A DNA stretch of 64,000 bases, from positions 358,486 through 422,485 of the forward strand of contig MU001684.1 in NCBI GenBank assembly GCA_010093515.1, in the 5' to 3' direction. The position numbers and the translations under genes were made by a program. Of this stretch, positions 13,144 to 25,100 are shown one piece after another; within the stretch, counting starts at the first letter, position 1, and each line of letters starts with the position of its first letter. The notes beneath the pieces are model-generated. The model worked only from the letters and a program-made list of their open reading frames with translations. It did not search any database and was not told where the DNA came from. The DNA comes from Lineolata rhizophorae (taxonomy: Eukaryota > Ascomycota > Dothideomycetes > Lineolatales > Lineolataceae).

Positions 13144-16100
13144 CGCGGAGGCTCTGGTGGGCCTGTTCAAAGGTTGCCCCCCCGATCCGCTCAGTCTCTT
13201 TCGTGGCATCGCGAGATTCGTGTGGATCCTCTGCTTCGTATGTACCGTACAGACCGTCCCTGTTCTGGCTCGTTAGCTAGCACGACTGCGGGACCCGGCC
13301 GTGGAGTGCCATCCACGCTCGAGCGTTGCTAGTTAGCGCCGGCGTGCCGCAGAGCGGAAAGGGGTCCGGAGATCGGTGGGATTCTATGTACGTAGAGTGT
13401 GCACCTCCAACGAGAGGATCTACCTCGCCTAGGGCGTTCAACACTTTTACGTGTGCGCACACGTACATAAGTCGTGGGTTGGAGCGCCCGTACGATGGAC
13501 CCTGCGTTAGTGTGGCAGTAGGCGGTTGTTGTGGCGGCGAAGCTCGGGCTAGGTGACGGGAAAGATTGCGAAGCGCGAGAGTTCCAAGACCCTAGAGACG
13601 GGAGCGGAGAGACGGTGGGTTGGGGTGTGTGACTGGTCACATTTTATGTACCTAATGTGGGGTTTTCTCTGCCGCTCGGTCGTATTTGGTACATACTGTT
13701 CAGACTTTCGTTCGGATAACGGGATTTGAGAAGGTCCGGCTCGTTCTGCCCCGGGTTGGTGACTGCGTTTTGCGACCGAGGCGCGATGAAAACCAGGGCA
13801 GTGGTTGGATGGCTGGAAGGGGTCCTCGACAGGATCCTTGAGGCTTGGAATGCTCGAATTGGTGGATACTCGAGAGCGAGGGCAAAGGGGGCGTGACCGT
13901 ATCCGCCTTTAGAAACTCAGGTCCAACGATCCGTATGTACCACGTCAGATTCCTTGGTGCCGTGTTCTGTCTGCATCAGAAGTTTTGTAGCCAGCCGCAA
14001 GGACCGCGCAGTCGAGATGACTGTCCCGAGCAACTTTCATCCGGCAATGTGAGAGAGACGGTCGGCCTCCCGTCCGGTTGTCGAGGATTGTACCTGCAGC
14101 TCGGCGAAGCGAGAAGGATCGACATGAGCGGAATGAAGAGCGCCCCAACGACATTTCTCGCCTCCAGCTCTTGAAACTGTCCTTATCGCCCGCTTCGCCT
14201 CCCATCTGATTTGCCAAAGGATGACGGGGACGGCCCGCGAGGTGCGGACGCTTCGTTTCAGCAGCTCCGCGAGGCCACCGCTCCCCGCTGCAATTGGTAC
14301 ACGTGGCTAGCAAGACGTCGGGGCTCATTTCAACTCTTTTTCCTTCACCATCGTAGGTCCGCTTAGACTTTCTCTAACAATGGACCAACCGAGGCCGGGG
14401 GGGTGTTGCTCCTGCAGGCCGCGTCGACGATATGGACCGGGGAGCGCATGCTATTGAAGGAGCGTGCATCAGGTACGGCGCAGACAACACGTAACAGTGC
14501 TTCCTCATGGAAGAACAGGATTCGGATATTATTCGCGGGATTAGCGGCGAGCAGGTTTCGATGGCAGAACTGCCACTTCATACGTGAGACGGTGAAGACC
14601 TGATCAGACACTTCGGCACTCATACGCAGTAATCTCTCCCGCCGTCAAACCGTCAGCTCTATCCCCTCATTTCGTTGGTGTTTGCTCCCGCGGCCACACA
14701 ACGACGGTCGGCCTCACGCAATTCGCCCATGCAGCGTGACAGGCGTTGCAAGATCATCCCGCAACACATGCATATTCGGCGACCGAAGCCAAAAGCGTGC
14801 GTGTGAGACCGGCAGCACGCAACACATGGCGGCAGGTCCAGCCGCAACGTAGAGCCTCTCTGGGCCCCCTGCCCAATCTCCGGCGGCGGCCTCGCCCTTC
14901 AGAATATGTACGCACGGCGTCTCGGGCATTTTTTTGGCCTTCTCTGCACCCCATCTTGCGTGCCTGCTGTCCGGCAGGCGTCTACTACGTCGGTCCATAA
15001 CGCGATGCTGCACAACGCCCTTACCGCCAGCCCGGCCCTGCTCCGATGGTGCTGGGCTTGGATGCAAAGCATGCGCCCGTACCTTCATGCCCTTGCCCCC
15101 TTTTGCTGCCACTGCGGCGCTGCGCAGGGGCTGCCTCATGCACGGCATCGCGATCTGAGGACCCCCGTCGTTATACACATGTCGAAGCTCGCGTCGGCAA
15201 CTCGGGCACTGGAGAGCTCAAGTACCCGAAGAGCATGAAACACAGGTACTAATGTACGTCTTCCTCTCAGTTATTTCCGAAGTCAACACAATCAACCAGC
15301 GACCACGTACATATACTCTGTCATCTTTCCTAATTCCTTCGTTTGCCCGCGGACCTAGTGACTGTTGCAACTGTGTACTAGATACCTATGCCCTACAGTC
15401 CCATTTGCTCCTTTCCCCTATATCTCTCAGTGTAACCGTTGTGGTGCGCCCTCGAACGCTGCTCCGCGAGAGCCGAAGTGGTGGCGTTGAGGAGTGGCAC
15501 GCCATTCCTCATTTAGGGAGACCCTGCAGCTGGCCGCGAGTGCGGGCCGCGCGATGCGCCCGCAATTTAGCTTGTATATTTCTTGTATAGGCGGGTTCCT
15601 ATCGATAGTAGATACTCATCTCCGCGTATGTTGTTGATTTTTACTACAAACACTCTGATAGTATATGTACCGATGGGTTGGGAGTGGATGTAGCATTGAA
15701 TTGACGCGACTAGATTTCTCTGCCTGACCTTCCAAGGAAGAGGACGTTCGTGCGGCCCCTGCACGATAGAAGTCATTATTCCCGGCCGTGCGGTGAGTGT
15801 CATCGTTTTAACTTCAGTCTCCCTATAATTGCAAGACCACATTTTGACAACCATCGTCTCTTCTCCTCTTCGCGCATTGGCTTCTCAAAGCTGCCTTCTT
15901 ACTGCAAGATAATTGTCTCAACGGTTCCGAGACCGGGAGAAAGGATCCACTACGCATGCTTTCTGTACGCGGCCACCTTGCATGCCCGTGCTCGCTGATG
16001 TAGTGCAAGCGATGACTCCTGGGGCAATATGCACGTCAACGCGACCTCAACGGCGTACGGTACCCCCTAGGATAACGTAACAGTGTTTAAGGCAACCATG

Positions 16101-16357
16101 AGCATACGACGCATGTAGGAAGGCAGCACAAAAAGGGTCTTGGGCAGCCATGGACTGCTTCAAGTTCTGTCCAGTATCCCTAAAGCCATTGAGCTCCAAA
16201 GGACGGGTAAATCAATGGCTTCGTCAATGATTTCGCCAAATGTACTCCTACTCAACGAATATTCCTAATTAAGGAGGGTCTCGTTCCACGATTCATTCTT
16301 TCATTTTCGGAATGCTACGGGCCATCTTCTTACGGGCTCGAATCACAATTCTACCCA

Positions 16358-16768
16358 ATGCGATCCACTTTACCCCCGGCCAACGCCACACTTGCACAAC
16401 AACCACCCGCATGCCTCGCCACTGCAGTACCACCTTGCCCCCAGCAAACCAATCCTAAGACACGCACTTCGTTCCCGAACCCCGACTTCACCTTCCCATC
16501 CGCACGCCATTCCAGCGACTCCACCCCAATCCTATCCCCAATTCCTCCCTCCCCATCCCCAAACCCCCTACCCTTAAATCCCCGGATCCCCACCAACTCC
16601 CAGCAACTGCCAGGCTGTCCCCGCCCCGGCACCACGCATACGTCGTACTCCCACATCACGACCGTTCGCAACGCCACGGTCGCGCACACCCAGGCCGCAC
16701 CCGGCGTCGTCCCGCCCGCTCCATGCGCGCGCGTGTCGAAGGCCGTTGGTAAGACGTCTAGTGGCTAG
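16358..16768 (+). CDS. Doubtful open frame, possible small protein
   Basis: A 136-codon frame, in fact open from about 16214 with no earlier ATG. The first part is Ser/Pro/Thr-rich. The last 50 codons are almost all GC-ended (for example the run encoding TTHTSYSHITTVRNATVAHT), unlike the surrounding intergenic sequence, and they include cysteines and N-glycosylation-type NAT triplets. No signal peptide or TM segment is visible, and I found no upstream exon supplying one. It may be a real 3' exon, a degraded gene or chance. Unrecognised. Confidence 0.2.
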   Translation: MRSTLPPANATLAQQPPACLATAVPPCPQQTNPKTRTSFPNPDFTFPSARHSSDSTPILSPIPPSPSPNPLPLNPRIPTNSQQLPGCPRPGTTHTSYSHITTVRNATVAHTQAAPGVVPPAPCARVSKAVGKTSSG

Positions 16769-17358
16769 GCGGGGCTAGCGCCGCTCGAGCGTGGGTTTCG
16801 GTCCTAGTTTGGTTGCACATGGACGAGGGATTGGCGGGCTGTGTAACGGACTTCGTAGCGTGTGAGGCAGGTGGGAGCACGAGGGAAGCGCTTATAGTGA
16901 ATGAGAGAACGGCTTGTGGACGGGATGTGGAAGGTTTTGACCTTGTAATGTGCCGCGTTTTGTCGATAGGATCAGGATTAAGGCGCTTCAGATTGGGGAG
17001 ACTATAAAATGGACATGTGTTCGTGAAACTGGTCTAAGAACGTCGTTGTTCGATACAAGAGGTTGTCGCTTGTTTATAATTGTAGATATCAAGAAGAGAT
17101 GTTGAAAAGCAAAGCCTTATACCCAACATCATATGCGCAAGATTTCGAATTTGAGATGCTACGACCTGGAAGCATTGAGTAACCGTAATAGCTTGCAGCG
17201 TTAGACCGAAAATATCTACGGTCTTTGGCACCAGTCGTAGTAGAGATACCGGACGCCAACGGCACGAGGTAACATAAACAAAAAGAGAGGGCATCTTTCA
17301 CAGGGTATCCAGCCCTCAGTCTCTACCACGAAACCATTGGTACTCACTGTTCACCTTC

Positions 17359-18510
17359 CTACCAGCCTCCACCCTGTCCATCTTCATCGCTAATGCTCGA
17401 ATACTCCTCCGAAGCCTCCTCCGAAGACTTCTCCTCAGTTTCATCGTCTTTACCCCAAGCCTCGTCCGCATACTCCTCCCACAACTCCTCGACCTTTTTC
17501 CCAAACAAGCCCTTCCAAAATCCCTCCTCTTCATACTCCTTTCCATCCCCCAGCCTCTCATTCAGTCTCGCCACACTCCCCACCCCAAACTTCCCTTCCA
17601 CCCACTCCAAGAAGAACGCCGTGCGGCTATAACCCGCGTCCCAGGGCCCATCCTTCCTCCGGCCCTTACTCCAATGCGGCGGCGCCAACCCCGCCTCCAG
17701 CCTCACCCAGTCGGCGACGCCCTCGATGAGGCCGCCCGGGCAGCGCGACGCCGAGAACTGATAGCAGTGCACGAGCTCGTGCTGCAGCACACCGACGATC
17801 TCGGCCCGGTACCGGGTCGGCGAGTGCGGCGGCGAGAGGTCGCACAGGTAGTCGGTGCTGAGGTGGATTTCCTTGTGGTCGTTGTCGAGAGAGATGCCCG
17901 TCGTGTAGGCTACGCCGGGCATGGGGCGCAGGACGAGAGTGACGGAGCGGGTCTGCGGGATGGGGTAGTAATGGTGGAAGGAGCGGGACCGCGTGGTGGC
18001 GCTGGATACGTTCCCGGCCGCAGAAGAGGCAGCGCTAACCGGACCATTGGGATCAGGCGTGGTTGCGAGCGCAGCGTTGCCCGCGGACGGTTGAAGCGGT
18101 CCCGAGGGGCTCTGCGTGTCGTCATGGCCGCCATCATCGCCCTCGGCGTTGCCTATGCTCTTGTGGTGCTTGTAGTCGTAGAGTAGCCGTAGAATGGCCT
18201 CGATACAATCGGCCAAACAGCGCGTCGCGTCCACATTGTCCAGGAAGATGCGCGACCCTTTATGCGAGAGGTCGCGCAGCTCCAGCCGCAGCAGCGGCTC
18301 TCGGAAGCAGTGCTTGCACGGGTTGTCCGGCGGAGCTGCTGCTGCTGCTGCTGCGGTCCCTGACGCTGTCGTCGCAGGGGGTCCGTCGCGGTGGGGTTCA
18401 GGGTGCCGGGGCACCGGTGACGGCTGAGCAATTTGAGTGGGCGCAGCGGCCGGTGATGCCTCCTCCCCTCGCTGCGGCAGTTGGTCGTTCATTTGGCCGG
18501 AGGACGCCAT
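17359..18510 (-). CDS. BSP-family (PF04450-like) zinc metalloprotease-like protein
   Basis: A 383-residue protein in a single exon. Residues 1-60 are Ser/Pro/Ala-rich. The central region (CKHCFREPLLRLELRDLSHKG, IFLDNVDATRCLADCIEAIL) and the block from SVTLVLRPMPG match the layout of the plant and bacterial basic secretory protein/peptidase family. The zinc-binding motif HELVH is at residues 244-248, followed by GGLIEGVADWVRLEAG, where E263 and D267 are the candidate third ligand and accompanying acidic residue. No signal peptide is visible from the ATG at 18510, so unlike the plant members this product may be intracellular. The frame stays open upstream to 18546 without another ATG. The C-terminus is very acidic and serine-rich. 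A proteolytic role is inferred from the intact motif, and the substrate is unknown. Confidence 0.85.
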   Translation of the reverse strand: MASSGQMNDQLPQRGEEASPAAAPTQIAQPSPVPRHPEPHRDGPPATTASGTAAAAAAAPPDNPCKHCFREPLLRLELRDLSHKGSRIFLDNVDATRCLADCIEAILRLLYDYKHHKSIGNAEGDDGGHDDTQSPSGPLQPSAGNAALATTPDPNGPVSAASSAAGNVSSATTRSRSFHHYYPIPQTRSVTLVLRPMPGVAYTTGISLDNDHKEIHLSTDYLCDLSPPHSPTRYRAEIVGVLQHELVHCYQFSASRCPGGLIEGVADWVRLEAGLAPPHWSKGRRKDGPWDAGYSRTAFFLEWVEGKFGVGSVARLNERLGDGKEYEEEGFWKGLFGKKVEELWEEYADEAWGKDDETEEKSSEEASEEYSSISDEDGQGGGW

Positions 18511-21500
18511 GGACGTGGACGAGGTTCGGCTGAAGTCGACGGGCAATTGGAAGCGTACTGGTGGCTCGGCGTCAGCTACTTGCGTGGTAGCTCTTTCCTG
18601 GGCTTGCTTGGCACGCTTCTGTCCTCTATCAGATGCGCGCCTTCTTTCCAGCTACTCTTTGACAAGAAACTCCGAGACTTACCCATGGCTGCTGTATTTA
18701 TATCGCTGTGGATATACCGGTGATGGGAGGGGGTGGCACAGCAACGAGAGGATGGCCTCGCCGCGTCTAGGACTAGGCGACAACGCGCTAGTACGTGACA
18801 CGAGCTTTGGCTCTCCCCAGTGGCACAGTCTACCTATCCAGACTTGGTTAGACTGCCTACCATACAACGGATGTACGAAGATGCTTCCATGGAACAGCGG
18901 CGAGGTCTGAATGTCTAACTTCTGCCTTGCTCTACTGATTTATACTAGAAGCCGTAGATATCATTTCGAAATTATTTTAATCGTACCATACAAGTATCAT
19001 TCTATGCATTGATTGACATCTTTTGATGCCTTGCGGGTTTCTACTTAGAATCTCCAAAGCCCGTGTCTTCAATCACTCTTCAACGGCTCAGTTACTATTA
19101 GTTTCTCATCCTTTCCAGTAGTAGGTGAAGGAAACGCAGCTGTTCTTTGCTCCCGTAAACAAGGTCGTACTTGCTCACTCCACTAAGAAGTAATCTCAGG
19201 ACCTGGCTGGGTGCGAGTAAGAAAATACGGGGATGCGGACGACCTCAGCGAAGTTTCTTTTTACTAGCGTACTGAGAATCACGTGAGGCTCGATGCACTC
19301 CATAGCATAATGGTGTGCTGGATATTGCTTAGCTTTGGTTATGTTCCGAATGTTCACTAGGCGGTAGCCCTTTACGATGTGTGACTAGTCTAGCCTATGC
19401 TACGTGTTGATACAACTTACTACTACACGCTATAACACCCAGCATTAAAGTGCAGCTACGCCTTGACTCTAGTGTTTAACGTCATCGCACAACCACTATA
19501 GCGCAGTATCGCTAAATCTTACCCAGGAAGCCACACTTGCCTTGTGAGTTGCGATGACCTTAACGCATCCTGCAGCGTACAATGGCAGGGAACGTGGCTT
19601 GCTGTCATTAATATAACCACAGACTCTGTATCATGAAGAGCGCTGCAATTCTATGACTTATCACTTCTGCTGAGAACAAGAGAATTCCATGTGTATAACC
19701 GTACGTCAACCAGTTCATAGCTTTCCATGTTATTGTACTCCCAAGTGCATAGAAGTCCTAGTTCAATGTTCGACATGGTATCTTCCAAAGAAATAAAAGT
19801 GACGTTTATCGGATCAGTCTACATGATGGAGTTATGTCCGAGCTCTTTGAAGGCAGCAGCATGCCCACGCGTCGCCTTCCTACTATACGAAAGTGGTCTT
19901 GGATAAGGCTGAGACATCGATCGATCGTCTCTTTACCCCATTTTTCTTAGCTAACATCGGTCTCTTTCTCTGAATTTTCAAGGATACGCAGTAATATCTT
20001 AGCCGAGAAAGTTTCTCTTCCACCACAATTAGCGTGTAGACTGATTTCCAAACTATGATTAGACCGTTCGAACGGTTCGTAGATACCCCATTCTCGATCT
20101 TAGTGGTTTTGAGGAACGTTCTAGCCAACCTAGTTGCTTCATGGAATCACATATCAAACCAACAGCGAAAGTACTTTCTCAGAGGTATAACGGACGTTAT
20201 ATAGGTGTCCTACTTGGTAACGTTCTATGGTGGCTAGGACTTGCATTCATCTGCCTTTGAAATTCATGAGGCTGACATGATGAGATAAACTTATTTAGGC
20301 TCAAGTCTACATGTGCAACTATAAGCTGTTGACTAGCTTGGAATCATACACTGGATACAGCGATATCCACATAAAAAATGTGCTATTAGCGATGATGGGT
20401 TTAACCCTGCAGTTGGACCGTGTGCTACTTATACTTGTTAAGCTTCGAGTCTCAAATCAATTTACACATATACAAGCTAGGAGCAAATTTTCAAGATGGT
20501 ATTGATGCTCAATGCGTGTACAACCTACCCTATCTAGACCTGCTAGGCACGAGTCCGTGGACATCTGTTACCTGCGCAGTTATAGACTGGACTGCACATT
20601 GAGCTACGCAACACGGTGAATTGAAACATGATGTTCCCATTCTCAAAAAAAAAACCTTCCTCTTTGAGAGGCAAAGAATGTAGACGAGGCTACACAGCCC
20701 CAGACTGGCCGCAGTATGCCGGTCCTGGGCATGTTGTAGCTACCTTCTTGTCCGCCAGGCTAAGGCATCCGTGTTTCCAGGTTTCGGCTTATTTGCAGTT
20801 CTTACACGATTATTGGATTATTCACTTGCGCCTCACCCGGCTGCTACAGCTTTGGAGCCTGCTCGATCAGACTAACGGACACATACCGTGATGTTTCTGA
20901 TCGCAATGGCCACTTTATTAACCACAGCTCTCGTCATCGTCCTAGGTTCCTTAACTAGTTATGCTGCGGTTGATGATAATGTTAATAGTTAGCCTTGCAC
21001 TTGGTATTCCTAGTGTGCTGTTTGGAAGGACAATCACGCTCTGTTGTCTCTTCAAGAGACGAGCCACGCTAATGGAAGAACATAATTAAAGGCTGGTAAA
21101 ATCGGTGCCTGGGTAATGAATACGAGGCATTTAAGTCCTAGTCTCTCTTTGTTGCAGTTTTGTAAAGGCTTCTGCGGTAATCTGCTGTGACTTCTCAATG
21201 TAGTGTTTGATACTCATTCCGATGTACTTTTATGATACCGTTAGCCATTTCGTCAGGTCAAGACAAATAAAATCACCTGCAATTTTATTTCGTAAGGTTC
21301 CAAAATTTTGGAGCCTACCAAAGTGGGAAGGAGTCAGACCAATTCTGTTCTGACCTGGCTGGACTTTGGAATTTCAAATTGCTAGACTAAAGTATCAGTT
21401 GTAAATCTATGGCAACGCGCTTAAATGTATAAATATGTAGAATAGGGCTAGATTTGAATCACTTAACAGTTCAGAATGCAGGTAGGCTGCCTACAGTTCA

Positions 21501-22135
21501 CCAGGAAGGCAACCCTCCCGCATTTTCGACCTCACGCTCGTGGATTCACGTCATCCGGAAAAACACTATAAATTACTTTCTATACAACTCCGACAAAGAC
21601 AAGAGGAGCAAAAGAAGAAAGGGATCCCAACACCTGCCTGCGCTTTGGACTCGAATCCATCTACACCATGCACCGCCGGATCCTGCCTGCCTACCATGGC
21701 CCAATCGGTAGACTGATTTCGGATCCTGATCTTTCCTCCTAAATTCGGCAACAATGAAGAACTCCTGGCCGGCAAGTTGCTCCGACGGATGATGCAAAGA
21801 TGCCACGTGCACAGAAATAGGTCAGGTCAAAAGAAAACTAAACAGCAAAAGAAAGCAAAGCAAAACTGAAGACAAGCAAGAAAAAAACAAGTACTACAAT
21901 GTACACTATCGGATAAAACACTGGAGTCCAAAGAAGGGAACAAGAACCATCGAGCCGATCTACAGAAAGCGTGCCGCGAGACGGGTATAAAAATGGACCG
22001 CCAGCAGCCAGATTCGCGTCATCTCTAACAGTTCGGGGGCATTCAAACCCTTGCTTGGCATAGAATAGCAGCATACAACAACTTTTCATCGCGCCTTACA
22101 CTCACAGCGCGCACTGACTCACCAATTCCGTTCCC
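18511..22135. other. AT-richer gene-free region between the BSP gene and stu1
   Basis: 3.6 kb with only short open frames. About 18900-21450 is clearly AT-richer than the genes and could contain decayed mobile DNA, but I could not recognise any transposase, reverse transcriptase or terminal repeats. A fold-back sequence lies at 21298-21371. About 21850-22135 is the presumed 3' flank of stu1. Confidence 0.5.
21298..21371. repeat. Fold-back (nested inverted repeat) sequence
   Basis: TTCCAAA at 21298-21304 pairs with TTTGGAA at 21365-21371. Between them GTCAGA (21333-21338) pairs with TCTGAC (21349-21354) over a 10-base loop, and the 12-bp palindrome CCAAAATTTTGG spans 21300-21311. It could be a MITE remnant or chance. 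No second copy was noticed in the window. Confidence 0.35.
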
Positions 22136-25100
22136 TTAGCGCCTACCCCTCCTCGCCAAATAATACATAATCAAATTCAACTGTCCCTCCTTGGCTCCAA
22201 CAACGGCGCGCCAAAAACCGTCCTTCTGTCCGCCATCAACGCGCTCATGCAACGCCAAGCACGCCTCTAGTACCGCCTGCCTAACGTCCGGCTGTGGCGC
22301 GCCTAGCAGCCTCACGGCGCTTTTGCCGATGCGTGCCGTCTGCTGCTGCGCCAACGGCTGCACGCTCGCCGCCGCATGGTGTAGCTTCGTCGGCGAAAGC
22401 GGGGGCGCCTTGGTCGGCGACCCCGGCACCGATCCCGGTGCGGAACCGGGTCCCGAACTCGGCCGCGGAAGGTGCGACGCGGGCGTCATGTGGCTACCCA
22501 CATTGGGTGAGAGAAGGGCGCCCAGCGCACGCAAAGCGCCGACCTGGGTGCGCGGGTGGAGAGGCTCCTTGTCCGCCTCGGACATGCTCTCGGGAGCGAC
22601 GGCGCCGCTATCGAGCAGTGCCAGCATTGCCTCGAGAGCGTCGTCACGGTTGGCGGCGCGGACTACCTCATCGACTACGCGGTCGAGCTCGACGCTGAAA
22701 TGCGAAGCCGGGTCAGCGTTGGCGCGGGCGCGGAGTAGGGAGGGAAGGACCGGATCCGCGAGGAATGAAGAAGCGAGACGGCGATGAAGGGAGAGGAGGG
22801 CACGGAGGGTGGACAGAGTCTGGGTGCGGAGGTTGAGAGCTTTGGCATGGGCGGACGACGGTGTAGCTGTCGACGACGGCACCGGGATGTGCGATTGAGG
22901 CTGGTCGCCGGCCTCGGCAGCGGATGGTAGCGGCATCTTCAGGAAGTCTAGCAGGGCCATCAAGAGCGCCCCAAATGTGGTGGCATTTTCACCCCAGATC
23001 TCGGGCATGCTAGCCGCGGTCTTGACCAGATCCTGAAGCCTCCTAAATCCGTGCGCATCTAGCGAACGCGCCCGGATTCGCTCAATGCCGCTTGACAGTA
23101 GCCGACGAGATTTCAAGATTTCTGTGCGCTTCTGCTCGTCCGGCCGATCACCACCAACCGTCATAAACCCGCCGTTTTGGGCGCCATTGGTGCTGCCCGT
23201 GCTCCCGTTCTTTGCGTGGCCAGGGAAGGGACGCTGAGGGCTCGGGCTCGGCGGGCGCACAGAGTGATCAAGCGTGTGGGAACCGGTGCTGAGGGTGGGG
23301 GAGCCCCCGGATCCAATGGGAGGGGCTCGCTCATTGAGTGGGAGCTCCTCTAGAGCTGGCTTGTCGTCGCCGGACCGTTGCACTGATCGGGATCCCGGCG
23401 GCGAACCACCCGTGAACGGGTCCTCGTAGACCTTAACTTCCTCGGATTCCTGGTGTGATGCGGAGGCCATAGCAGAATCAATTGACCGAGAAGGGTGGTG
23501 GGAGGGCGGGGTGCCGGCAACACGCTCCGGTGAGCGCGGTGAGCGCGGCGAGCGGGCCATGCTACGAACCGGAGACACTAGCGGAGATCCCAGACGTGGG
23601 GAGTGCGCAGCTTTGGTCGGGCTCATCTGAGCGCGCCGGAATGGACGGTCGTCCTGCTGTTGGTGCTGCTCCCTTTCGCCCTTGCCAGGAAGCGGGAACT
23701 TCATATTGGGAAGCACCATAGTAAACCCCTCATCCTCGGCAGAGACTGACGGAATCCCGCTATCAACGGACATGTGCTTGTCCGCAGCAGGCCGCCTCAC
23801 GGAAGCAAATGGTACCGGCTCGTCGTCTTTCGGAGGTCGTGTAAACGGGACCACCATAGTCAAGTTCTCATCCTTAGACGGACTCGAGCCTGGACTCTCT
23901 TGCATAGTCCGGTTCGCCAAAGGTGTCTTCCGCATTTGCTCTACTCGTGACTTCGAGCGCACGGGGCTTGTAGTCGTCGGACTGGCGATCTTTGATGGCG
24001 GTCGAGTAGTGCCTCGCGTTGCACTCTTCTGCAGTGTTGTGGACCGCTTAGAGGTAAGATCCTTGGGAGGGCTGTTTGAAGGGGTCTGGCGTGATGGAGT
24101 TTCCGCAAGAGTATCTGTCTTGGAAGGGATGCGCTTGTGACCAAACGGCTCTGCAGTCGCTGGGCGAGCAAGCTCAGGACGTCTAGGTCGGCGGATAGGG
24201 CCTGACATGAGCGAACCACCCGTAGTGGGTCCACCCGGTCGTACCGGACCAGATGGAGCCGCCAGTCCACCGGGTCGGGTTCCCGCGCGGGGGGGACCGG
24301 AACTCTGTTCTGCGGATGTAGATAGCGCAGACTGAGCGGAATTGGGTCGTTCAATCTGCACGGCCCGCTGCTTCTTCTGCGCGGCAATGGCCTCTCGAAG
24401 TGTCGAACGACTACTTGCACCGGGTCCGCCTACCGAGCGTGAAAATGTAGCCTTAGGTTCGCTCGCGCTGGGGGCTGACGACGCGAGAGACTTGTTGGGG
24501 TTGTTAGGATCCTTTTCGAGATTCGCTTTACTCTTGGCGTCGAGGCCGTTCATAATGCTATGGCATATTAGCGTAAATGTTTTGAAAACGGAACTAGGCT
24601 ATTTCACTTACACGGACGCTCTCTCCAGCCACACAGAATGGAACACCCAGAACGCGCTCCGCGAATTCTCCCTAACCTTGGGATTCGGATCTGCGAGGCT
24701 TTTCTTGATGCACTTCTCGATAATATCTACGCCACCAGTATGCTCAATCTGAGATTTGTGGGATGCATGTCGCTTAATAATAGTCTTGAGCCAGCCAGTT
24801 GCGTAGGTCCGCGGCTGTACGTTCTTGTCCTGAACGGCCAGCCAGGTATGGTGAAGCAACCGCGCGTTGTATGAAACATACGAGAAGATGGTGTCTACTG
24901 TCACATTGCCGTTCTGAGCGCTGATATGCTTTGTAGCCGCCGTCATCTTGACGAAGTTCTGTAGAAGGATTTCCGTCATGGGATCTAGCGAAGATCGCAC
25001 CGTACGAGCAAGCTCTTGCACGAGTTGACATCCGTTGCTAGACATTGTCGTTCGCAACGAATTGGCAACCTTGATGATACCATCAAGCATGCTCTTGATA

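Larger units (their letters stand above)
8306..17358. other. 9-kb region without a convincing gene
   Basis: This lies upstream of the minus-strand RhoGAP gene and downstream of the minus-strand BSP gene. The first kilobase, about 8306-9430, is very GC-rich with purine/pyrimidine strand bias and is probably promoter plus 5' leader. The rest contains many open frames of 60-300 codons on both strands, but none shows a recognisable domain, a signal peptide or consistent codon use. Palindromic TACGTA, GGTACC and CCTAGG motifs are scattered throughout (listed separately). The frame ending at 16768 (+) is the most gene-like remainder and is listed on its own. I saw no tRNA B-box with a matching A-box. 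Confidence 0.55.

Noticed and set aside
21640-21720. Possible tRNA (GGACTCGAATCC resembling a T-arm)
   Set aside because: The loop is six rather than seven bases, the GGTTCRANNCC box is not matched, and no acceptor or D-arm pairing could be found.
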